Shown in pieces: positions 54,300 to 64,000 of a stretch of 64,000 nt of DNA. The stretch is from Platycnemis pennipes. Lineage: Eukaryota > Arthropoda > Insecta > Odonata > Platycnemididae. The first letter of the stretch is position 1. Each line of letters begins with the position of its first letter. The notes below the pieces were generated by a model. It made no database searches and was not told where the DNA came from. It saw nothing but the letters and a program-made list of their open reading frames with translations. Location: the NCBI GenBank assembly GCA_933228895.1, contig OW121852.1, forward strand, positions 57,454,872 through 57,518,871, in the 5' to 3' direction. Both the position numbers and the translations under genes were made by a program.

Positions 54300-57120
54300 A
54301 AAAAATATTATTTTAATGGGGGGTAAGGGATGGGATGCGTCTCAGAAAGCCTCTCCCATTCAAATGTCAACCTCTCCTGCACGTGGCACCCCCTGCATCT
54401 GCTGATGAGGCTCTGGCGACCGAGTTTCCCGGGATAAGGAAACCCCCACTATCAAGAGTCGATGACCTCCATGGAAGGTGGATGGCCAGTTAGTGGTTGG
54501 GGCACTGTATGGTGGCCAAGAAATCTTATCTGAAGGAAGAGGAACCATTATTGGTCTATGACATCAGAGGAGAAATTGTATTCCTTTGTAGATTGATTGA
54601 GATAAGTCTAAATGGCAGAGAAGGTATAATGAAACTCTTCCCATTAGAGGGAGCAACAGATTATATATCAGCATAATCAAAAGACGTGACTCAAAGTAGG
54701 CTATGATGAAATATTTACTGGCATGGTCAAAGTAAGTTCGTTGGTGGTAAAGATGGCAGATAGTTGTGTTATTGATCATGGTTATCAGAACCCAAAATCT
54801 AGCAGGGGATAGCAACAAGTTTTTTTCAGGCTGTTATGATATGAAATACTTGACTTGGACCACCAGTCAAAATTCCTGTGTAAAACTCTCTGACAGAACT
54901 GAGGATGGATATGTTGGAGTGATTAATAAATGATACAAACAAAAGTGAGATTGAGATTCTAGGTTTATATAATTAATTGGTGAGAGAGTAAGTGAGACTT
55001 TTATCATGATATATTTAGAATGAAATTTAGTGGGGGGAAAGAAGAGGTGAGAGTAGTGTGGTCATGATCCAAATGTATCAAATGGTAGAATCATGGATGT
55101 GGTAAAAGTTCTCAGAGCTTAATAGGCAATTTATGTTTGTTACTCACTCCACTTCAACAATAGGAGGATTATGGCGAGAATAAACTCTACACCCTCGGAT
55201 ACAGTGATAAAACAGTCATGTTTCCCAGCCAACAATGCAGATGAAGATGAATTCAAAGACTGTAAACTAGCCTTAAACAATTCCAACAGAGTTACCTGCA
55301 GAGATTGATGTGCAGTTATCCTATGAGAATCCTGTCAATCTGATTGAGATGGATGTTTTTTTTCTGTACAGAAATCTCGTACATCTGGGAGGCACAAGAT
55401 ATAAGGTATTTTTTACATTCTAGTCATAAAGGTATATGCATATAGCAAAATTGAGCCACAGTTATCCGGGACCAGATTATGATAGTGATCATAAACTAAT
55501 CATGGAAAAACTGTGTGTTAGAATTAAGAAAATTGATATGAATTTTTGGAAGAACTGGAGCTTAGAGAGATTAATGGATTCACCAACAGCTATATGCAGT
55601 CAGGAAAGATTAAATGAATTGTTGAATCCCAGAGAAGGATACGGATGGGAAATTTTAACAAGGGAATAATTGAAGGCACAAAGAAAATTCTTAGAAAGAA
55701 AGCACTGGAACCAAATGAACATTAGATTCAGTGAAGAAGTATTTGAAAAAAGGAAGGAAACTATGATACTTAGAGGCAGTAAAAGAAAGAAGAAAATATA
55801 ATATCTAGAGACACAGTATCATCACTATGAAATGTAGGTGAGAGAGAAAAATGGACCAAGCAAATACCTGAGGAAATTGATGAATACTGTAAAAGGGGAC
55901 AAATAGGCAAAGCATTTACCATGATGAAATATTTCCATTACAATCCAGGAGAAAAATGTACATTTATTAATGGTGTGCAAGGAAGTAAGCTAATAAGGAT
56001 CAAATAAGTCAGTGGTATGCACGTAGAAAGAGTACATAGAAGAATTATGCCTTGGTAGGGATATCAGGGAGGAAAAGGAATGCATGGAAAAAAGACTAAA
56101 AATGTAGAAGAGTAGAAACCAGGCCCACCAATAATTAGAGAAAAAATTAACTAAACCATAGGTATACTGGACTGCCACCTGGCATTCACCAATATTCAAT
56201 ATTCATATCCTTACTGCTTGTCTATCCCTGGCCCATTTATTTTGATAACCCTGAATATTTTGATTTCAGCAAGGCTGTGTAATATCACCCATCATGTTCA
56301 ACGTAGTCAGCAGATGGATCATTTGCAATGCCCTAGATGACTTTCAAGGAAGCATCAGTATCGGTGATAAATGGATCACGAATCTGAGATATGTGGATGA
56401 CATATCTATCCTAAGCAGCGAAGAACAGAACTTGGCACCTCTACTACAGTGTATTGAGACATTCAGCACAGAGGAAGTCCCACAGCTCAATTGCCAAGAA
56501 TGTCAACTTATGGTGATAAACAGAGATCCCAACTGTCGAGAGAATCTCATTCGTGGTATGCTGGTAAAAAAAGAAGTCATATGCCTGGGCACCCTGCTGC
56601 CAAACAGTGGTGGCAGTGAAAAGGAGAATCTATTGCTATCTAGGAGAATCTATCGCTATTCTCAAGCAGAGAATAGCGATAACCAAGACTGCAGTTGAAA
56701 AATTGCAAAAATATAGAAGAACAGCTTGCCAAGCAAAAGTAAACTAATTTGATCAATGTTCATCCCTACCTGTGGATGAGAGATTTTGACGATCACAGCC
56801 ACCATATGCTCAGGGACTGAGGTGTTGGAATTGTTTTGCTATCACAGAATGATGCACATATCATGGACGGACTGAATACTAATGCCTCCATTCTAGCCGA
56901 ATTGCAAATTACAGAGACCAACTGCCAACAATTCGGCGCAACCATCTCAAATTCTTCGATCATGTGAGATCTCAAATTCTTCGATCATGTTAGAAGGTGT
57001 AATGGCTTAGAAAAGATAGCACTCAAAGGTAAGGTCTGTTGCTAAAGGCCACAAGGTCGGCCACTGTTAAGATTGATGGCTCAAATTGAGACCCTCATTG
57101 CCCTCAAGCTGAAAAGGATC
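54300..57120 (+). mobile_element. APE-type LINE, decayed, leader to C-terminus
   Basis: A lower-AT leader at 54310-54530 (with CTGCTGATGAGG-type and CCCGGGA sequence) may be the 5' UTR. At 55436-55590 AKLSHSYPGPDYDSDHKLIM and VRIKKI mark the end of an APE endonuclease (SDH motif). At 56260-56698 an intact frame reads QQGCVISPIMFNVVSRWI and LRYVDDISILSSEEQNLAPL (RT motifs B and C, YVDD intact). Near 56960-57080 KFFDHVRRCNGLEKIALKGK and RPQGRP form the C-terminal tail. Heavily decayed elsewhere. Confidence 0.8.
56260..56698 (+). pseudogene. LINE reverse transcriptase core fragment
   Basis: The frame holds motif B (QGCVISPIMFNVVSRWI), motif C (LRYVDDISILSSEEQNL) and the following LNCQECQLMVINRDPN element, ending with TGA 56696-56698. 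It lacks motif A and the fingers, so it is a fragment inside the decayed LINE. A GAATCTATTGCTATC/GAATCTATCGCTATT duplication lies at 56628-56662. Confidence 0.85.
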
Positions 57121-58907
57121 ATTTGAAAAATTCCTTCTTTCTTCACTCCGTCTTACAATATGGCTGTTCAGAAACTCTCCTTAACACAAAAATGCTAAAA
57201 AATGCAATTCTCCCAAACCTTGCCTTGCCAAAAATACCCTCATTCTTAGATTTCTTCTTTCTATCTTTCAGACATCCAGTCCCTAATATTAAATTTGAAA
57301 TACCTTATTTCTGTAAGCTACAAAACCACCACCAATATTTTCCCCTTATGTTCTCTACTCCTAAAAATGTTCTGCCAACGCATCCAAGCTCTTTAACTCT
57401 ACTAAACCTCTCTCAAGAACTGCCTGACACAAACACTCACCCTTCCAATGCAACTGACCATGATGTAAAACTAGTATTGGTTAATTACCACACAGTTTAT
57501 TTAATACTAGGATACAGCTTTAGTAATCAATTTATTATGTGGAAATTCACCAAGAGATGTTCATGCATCCAATGATAGAAATATTTCACAAAGTGAGTCT
57601 TCATTATATGAATACACGTCAAAACAAGTTCTATCTTCGGAACACTCAACTGTACCTTATCCCATTACATCTCTCTATTCTCCTCATTCCTTTTGCATCC
57701 CAACAATGTTTTCTACCTGTTGCAATTGAACATTGTCTGTAAACAACACATGCAAATGGCAGTATTTATGGATTTATTCTTAGGAGTGATTTTTTCAGGG
57801 TAGTAATCTACTTCTTTTTTATCTTGAGCAATTTGATACAATTACAGAATTTCAACTTGAATTGCAATAACTTTAAGTTTGCCCCCTTTTTATTGTATTC
57901 AGTAACATCACTCAATTTTTATAACTTTTGCCTCAATTTTAAGCAGTTATTTCTGTTAAGATTTAAATTAAAGATGGTTGGAATGGGTTTGGGCTTTGAC
58001 GACAAAATGCTGAATTGAAATTCTGTATCCTGAATGTATACAGTGGAAAATCAATATTACTAAGTGATGGGACTAACAAAGCGGTAAGTAACATCACATT
58101 GCATAAGAACAGTTTTTCAGGTCTTAAGTCCATTGATTTTTATCATTTTCTCAAGTATCTAAAATTGGTGTATCTCTATCTCCTTTTTCTGGCACAATTT
58201 TTTCTAGATATGTCGGTACATCTTAACAGAGCATGTTAATGGCAACTGGGGCATTAAATGAAATATAAATCCAATGAGATCCTTTCTCCTCCCAGGTTAA
58301 GTTGTCAATCTGTAAGCATTACATACTTCCATGCCATTCAGTGATGGTCAACAAAGCCAGATTAGTGAATTCCTCCTGTTTCAGTTAATTATTGTTATGT
58401 TAGGCAAATCAGCAAAGTATGATTCAAATCTGTGCTTCCAGGTTTCCTGGCAGACTGTAATCAAAATTTACAGCAAAGAGGCTGCAATTTTCACTGTCTA
58501 TGTAATTTTGAGGTCTTTTGAGGGGATACATAGACTGAAGTATGTAAGTCTCCTGGAGATGTTTCGTTTGTGTATTTCAATCACAACATTTCTTATGCCA
58601 TTCAGTAGCATTTCCATAGCATAAAGTGGTCAGTTTTTCATTCAAATGTATATATTTATATGACAGTTAATATTCGTCACCATCTTATACCCTCCAAAAA
58701 TCAATATTGCAGTATTAACTTATACTTGTTGGTTTGTGGACAACATTTTGTAAAACCCTGTGGATAGAGAGTAAAATTCAGTTTACTCTAGCCAGCAAGA
58801 AAAATCATTATTTATGTTGAATATAGAATTATTCCTAAATAATCTATAAAATCAATTACTAGGAGACGATTAAGCTTAAGTAATTTTTTAATACATATTA
58901 TAGAGAC

Positions 58908-58990
58908 AGTGGGTGAAGATCAAAACTGCTAACCAGGGGTACAGGGTTCAAATCCAGGAGCGGCAGGGATCTCTCATTATTTTCCTTAAA
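58908..58990 (+). repeat. tRNA-like SINE remnant
   Basis: AACCAGGGGTACAGGGTTCA continuing AATCCAGGAG contains a canonical B box (GGTTCAAATCC, 58945-58955). An A-box-like GTGGGTGAAGATCAAAACTG lies about 35 bases upstream. Confidence 0.5.
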
Positions 58991-60511
58991 TCTGGGATAT
59001 TATAAAGTTTTCACTAAAAGAACTAAGGACATTTTGAAATTAAATGAGACATGTCAAACATGCAACTATTATGTGTTCCATTCTAATACTGCTATAAATA
59101 AATATTTTCTTTATTTATATCATGGATTATAAAATGGGAAATCAAAATTGGAAATGACAAAAAGGACAGTCATCAGTTATTTATCATTTTTAATTTCAGT
59201 AATAATTACTATCACCTTTATTATGAGAGTGTTACAACTAAACATGAGATGATGTGCATTTATTAATTTATCCTGAAGAATACTTAAAGAAAGTGAACCC
59301 TTAAGAATCCAGTTGGCACATTTTTATAAAAAATAGGATTGTTTCGGGAAAAACAGGATGAATGTAATCCCTATCCTAGAGTCACTCTCACTGTGTGATT
59401 GGGTATGCCCTCACCAACCTGACAATGATTGGGGTGAATCTGAATCTAGGTCTGTTAAGAATCACTAATAACAGGTTGTGACATACATCAGGATAGGTGC
59501 CTGGTTCCCTTCCCTTCTCTGCCACTAGCAGTTCTCCTCGGAGACCTGGTCTCGAGTCCGGCATGTTTGTATACTATGTGAATAGTGCTTGTAATAAAGG
59601 ATGATTCCTACTCCTTGCCCTATTACCATCTACCAAGAAGTGCATGCATAACTTGTATTAGTGTTTTCTGTGCCTTTACAGTGAAACTTGCCTTGAGTAG
59701 AGTCTGAAGGGATTATGACATTTTTCCACAGAAAAGTCTTCCAAGCAAAGCCCATATCATGCAAGAGGTTGCCAGTTGGGCCCTGAACCAGTCATTACTG
59801 ATGGTTTTTGTTACAGGTACTGGTTGGAATTAAAGAGCATGTCCATTTTTTATCGGCTAGTTTTGAATCGTGACCAACATCTCGCTATGGGATCATGTGC
59901 TACCTGTGTTTACATTCTGTGAGATTTTGATTGTTGCCATAAATACAGTACCTACGAAGAAAACAGATGAGAGAAGTATGTTTCACCCTAATACTGCTGT
60001 TAGGCAATCCATCAATTGACTTCATACACTTTAGGAGACAAGTTTAGTGTATTGATGTTGCCTGCTTATTTTTCTCAGAAAAGGACAGTATAGTTGATTA
60101 TTGACTCAGATAACTTATTTAATAGTTCTGAATGCAAAATTGAAATGCAATTTTAGTTTCCCATTGCAGTTTTGACAAACCCACTACAAGTACCCCTCCA
60201 ATATTTTCTCTTTTTTAGCCCTCAGCTGTACTCCGCAGACGTTAGAGACCTTTGAGGTATCAGAATTTCCCAAGCTTATGCGCTCTTCTGTTTGGGTAAA
60301 CTTTAACTTATTTAGTTAAATGAATTGCACACTCCTGGGATTTAAATTTGAGTAAATATTAAATTTCATATTTTAATAATCTTGAGATCCCTGGGATTTT
60401 GACGAAAAAAATTTTATTTATGGTTACTATTACTATATAGTAGCAGCAGTTTTAATATGGTCCCACTGCTGAGATTATAATGTGCTGTTTAACCTATTGT
60501 AATCCTAAGTG

Positions 60512-60600
60512 TGATGCTCAAGGTAGGATTGGAACCCACAACCCTTAGGTTACCAAGCTGGTGTGTTACTAATATAGTTAACCACAGCAGGCTGCATCCT
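60512..60600 (-). repeat. tRNA-like SINE remnant
   Basis: On the minus strand CTGCTGTGGTTAACTATATT, then AACCTAAGGGTTGTGGGTTC and CAATCC. The B-box GGGTTCCAATCC is at a tRNA-like distance from an A-box-like start. The acceptor stem is not convincing. Confidence 0.55.
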
Positions 60601-62527
60601 TTTTGATTCATAGCATTAGAAAAAGATGGCTCCAAATACAGTGATTAGATCATTTATTTTAGCACAACTGTTAGGTAAACAATGAACGTACATGGTGAAG
60701 GTGAGATATGAACATGTGGGTTTTGTAGCCAATGTGTTCCCAAACTGGATGCTAAGACTGGTCCTTATTAATTTATTCAACTTTGATTCTTGTTTAAATT
60801 TAATGCAGCAATTTCCTGACAGCAACAGTCAAAATTTATAGGTACTAGGTATAGGTAATTTTACCTTCTGATCTGGTGCATCTCCACTGCAGATTAATTA
60901 TTGAATGCCCGTTGTCTCTTTTGAGAGAATTATTTTGTGGTTAATTTAAGCTACTTTTAATTATGACCCTTTTTCCTAATATATTTGCCATTTTTATGAA
61001 ATCGCATCATATTGTTTAATAATAGAAAACTATAATCACTATCCACCGTCGTACAACTGAACACTTTCTGGGCACCTGTAGAATTTAATGGAAAGTTAGA
61101 TAAATTAAACATAGTATCTAGTCCTTCAGAGCTCTGCCACTTGTCCACTGTAGCAAAATCTGGAGTGGGATCACGAATACTTCTTTCATGGTGTCCCCCT
61201 TTTTATAAATAACTAAAAACTCATTTAGATCCACACTGCTCACAGAAGCGGTCCTAATGATTTATTTCTGCCAACTGATATAGTTGATTTGAAATGTGTA
61301 TAAAAATGTTTTGCCATGATGTCATTTTTAGCTTTGCTATGTGCAGGTAAAATATAAAGATAGCACACATGTGTGAGTTATATGAAAATTCGAGATCGAC
61401 CCTGAGATCCTAAGCAAAACACTTTAATAAACTTAGTGTTCATTTCAGAAAACACGCACAGTGGTTATACCTGATGAGAAGGATGTTTTGCATCATTTTA
61501 CGGTGATTCAGACCCAGGTTATGAATGTCTCCATTATATACATTTACAGATGGAAAATGCTAATATCTAGTTAAATTAACTTTTTTTTGCAGGTAAAATG
61601 AGCATTACTGATGGCATCAAAACAAACTTTTTGTACTTATGAGTTTGTGGTAGCATGGATAAAAAGCAGTTAGTAGAACATTAGAGGAAAGGAATATCCA
61701 AGTACACTCAGGATTATTTTGCTTTTTTGGACTAACGTAGAGTTGATAGGAGTGAAGTAATGAATGAGTTGAGGTTTCTTTTTTTTCAAATGAAGACTAC
61801 ATTTGGCATGAGTGGGGAAATCTCCTTGAACACATTACCAATCAGTCTAACAAAAATAAAAAACTCAATAATTATGCCAAATGAAAGATGCTATAAATTT
61901 AGGGATAAGATGGGTTTTACATAATGTTTTCCCCTCTGTGGTTATTATGGGATTCAAAACTTGGCAGCTGTGGGGATTTTTCAATGGGTTAATTGTAGCT
62001 GTGGACTTAAAGAGCTCGTTTTGTCATGAGAAAGGTGTTTTCCTCAACCGTTCTACCATTGCCTACTACTATTCTCTAGCTGTCCGGCTTTCCTTAATTT
62101 TAATGTAAACAATATGGCTGTTACACAAATAATCTTTTAGCTATTCTTTGGCTCATATTCCATTAACATGTAACTTTAGGCTGCCAAAAGTCATTCATAT
62201 GACAAAAGTAATTTTATTAATTTGAATAAGATTTTGGTTTGTTTTCTATCACATTATTTTCTTTAGATTTCCCTTGTAATGTTTAAGCTGTTTATCTTTG
62301 GCTGTTATCTCACAGAAATGATCTTGCATTAAATCTCTCAGGAGTGTAAACCAAGATAGCACATGGTTGCGAAGTATGACGGTGCTTGACATCCTGCGAT
62401 AGAATAATAGACATTCCTATCTTTTAACCCGCACCATAAGATAGAGATTTTTTGCACTAATTAGATCAGGGTGCGCAATCATAACTGGCAGCTTCTAGCA
62501 TGCTATAGACTAACACATGGTTGCTCA

Positions 62528-62762
62528 TTAACCCATTGGCTTAGTATTTTTTCTTTGTTTTTTTGGCTCTTATTTCACTTTTTTATTGAAATCATATTTT
62601 GTATTTATTTTTAATCGATTAAAAATATTTTACAGCCCTTATCATGGATTTTTTTCATTAAGAGTATATTATAATTAATTCATTATTTAATTATCCGACT
62701 CTTTAAAGGAAGGCCAAGTTCTGCCAATGGCAAATTGCTGTCTCTTTAAGCCAATGGATTAA
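62528..62762. mobile_element. TTAA-flanked MITE, 235 bp, piggyBac-like
   Basis: TTAACCCATTGGCTTA at 62528 faces TTAAGCCAATGGATTAA ending at 62762. TTAA at both ends and a 12 bp inverted repeat starting CCCATTGG (one mismatch in the right end) fit a piggyBac-type MITE. The interior is AT-rich. Confidence 0.7.
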
Positions 62763-64000
62763 TGGGAGGGTGTGGTACCATGACTGTTGCGGTACAAAAT
62801 GAGTCTCATGATGGAATATTATGCTATAATAATTCATATGCAGTTGCGAATAAATGGAAGGATTAAATTGACACATTTTGCATTCAGAATTTAGTGAATA
62901 TTTAAATATTACAAGCAATTTTTATTCACAATTCATGGACATGTATGCATTCTATTGCTTTGTCTGTTTTTGTGATTTTCCTTCTGCCACATTTTGATGG
63001 TGAATTTACTTCAAAAAAGTTACTGAAGTGCCAGAATAATAAGCAGCAGCCGTTCTGACAAAAGACTTGTACTTCTTCTTTTCAAATTATTGAGGATCCC
63101 AGCCATTTCCTTCCATCTTACAGCCTTCTTAATAATATTTTTGTAATCTGCATAGCTATCATACAAATACGGGAAACAGCACAAGATTTATGAATTTTTC
63201 TCTCCCACCTGCCATATCTATGATCACCCTGCCGCAACCTCTGCTGAAAAATACAATAGGATCGATACCCGCCACAGTCTAGATCAGTCTACCCGTGTTC
63301 CATTTAACCAGGATGGTACATACCTATGTAATAGAGTGCCTACAAGTGGGCAGCTTGCTATTTGTTTGACCAAGCCTTAATGCTCCAAAATATTTCATAA
63401 GATAGTCTGGAAAATCCATTAATTATACAAAAGATCGTTTGGTAAACTTATTAATTCAATGATCGTTTTTGTCGTTGTTGTTTGGACAAATATTTTTTGA
63501 CGTAGCTTTCTCCTGATAAAATGGAAGGCTGGATTTTTTTGTGCCTTAATCATAGCATAATATATGGAGTTTCTCATTCCACATTTGATAGTTTCTGTTT
63601 AGTCAGGACTGTAATATGTGCATAAAAAGCCTGTGATGCATGCTTGGACCGATTTCTTTTTCAATTACAAGTTTTTTATTAGTAGGTACCGGTACTTCAT
63701 AGAGTTCATTCATATATTCTGCTGAGTCTGCTGCTTTTTTTCACCCTCCTATAATGCTCCTTCCCATTCCAAATATCAACCCGACGAAATTGCCATTTTG
63801 GCAAAAAATCTTGTTTTGTGAGTGATAACTCAGGTGCTCTTTAATTTCCTTATTTATTCCTGATTGCTCTAATTTATTCTCAAATTTTCAATTGTTTCAT
63901 CATTACCACTTGAAATAAAAAGATTCAATCTTTCTTACAACAACACTGAACTCCCTTGCATCAATGTAACAGTACATGGTAACTATTGGCCTGAACCATT
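62763..64000. other. Intergenic: nothing recognised
   Basis: AT-rich to the end of the window, without open frames or repeats that I can support. Confidence 0.5.

Larger units (their letters stand above)
57121..62527. other. Intergenic: AT-rich, only SINE remnants
   Basis: No gene is supported. Two tRNA-like SINE remnants are listed separately; a weak B-box-like GGTCTCGAGTCC is at 59549-59560 without a clear A box. Confidence 0.5.

Noticed and set aside
1..64000. CRISPR arrays, operons or other prokaryotic or phage systems
   Set aside because: Introns, TE families and composition are eukaryotic; no regular spacer-repeat arrays were seen.

Overview
This window is metazoan nuclear DNA, most likely from an arthropod. 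Coding sequence is split by GT-AG introns. Introns are long and AT-rich. The repeats belong to families typical of arthropod genomes: mariner, pogo/Tigger, piggyBac, hAT-like MITEs, Penelope-like elements, Dong/R4-like and APE-type LINEs, and tRNA-derived SINEs. The species cannot be fixed from the sequence alone.

The only host gene I can support is the 3' part of a sorting nexin 13 (SNX13) orthologue on the + strand. Seven exons lie between base 1 and 30324. They encode the linker before the PX domain, the PX domain, the following linker and the complete Nexin_C domain up to the stop codon. Exon phases join without a break, giving 488 residues in the window. The N-terminal part (membrane anchor, PXA and RGS domains in this family) lies upstream.

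The introns are filled with DNA transposons and LINE pieces. Intron 1 holds a Tigger-type MITE and a 3 kb dead pogo/Tigger element. Intron 2 holds a piggyBac-type non-autonomous element that appears to sit in LINE debris. Intron 3 holds an internally deleted mariner, a three-copy foldback repeat, a GTATC-rich repeat cluster and a decayed piggyBac transposase. Intron 4 holds a 3.3 kb pogo-like element with no recognisable transposase, plus a small hAT-like MITE. Intron 6 holds a 2.5 kb element with hAT-like 8 bp target duplications that contains a hairpin and a diverged tandem repeat.

Downstream of the gene (30.3-64 kb) I find no further host gene. This part is intergenic and rich in retroelements: an APE-type LINE fragment (35 kb), a Penelope-like element with RT and GIY-YIG domains (39.9-41.6 kb), a Jockey/CR1-like fragment (42 kb), and a minus-strand chain of three LINE copies joined at TAA microsatellites (43-49.8 kb). 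One of those copies is split by a 578 bp palindromic hAT-type MITE. Further out are a large palindrome, head-to-head SINEs and another decayed LINE (54-57 kb). The last 7 kb are almost featureless apart from SINE remnants and one 235 bp TTAA-flanked MITE.

No new multi-gene system was found. The most interesting observations are the TAA-linked retrotransposon chain, the nested palindromic MITE with exact target duplications, the PCNA-binding-like tail of the dead pogo transposase, and the hammerhead-like motif at the Penelope 3' end.
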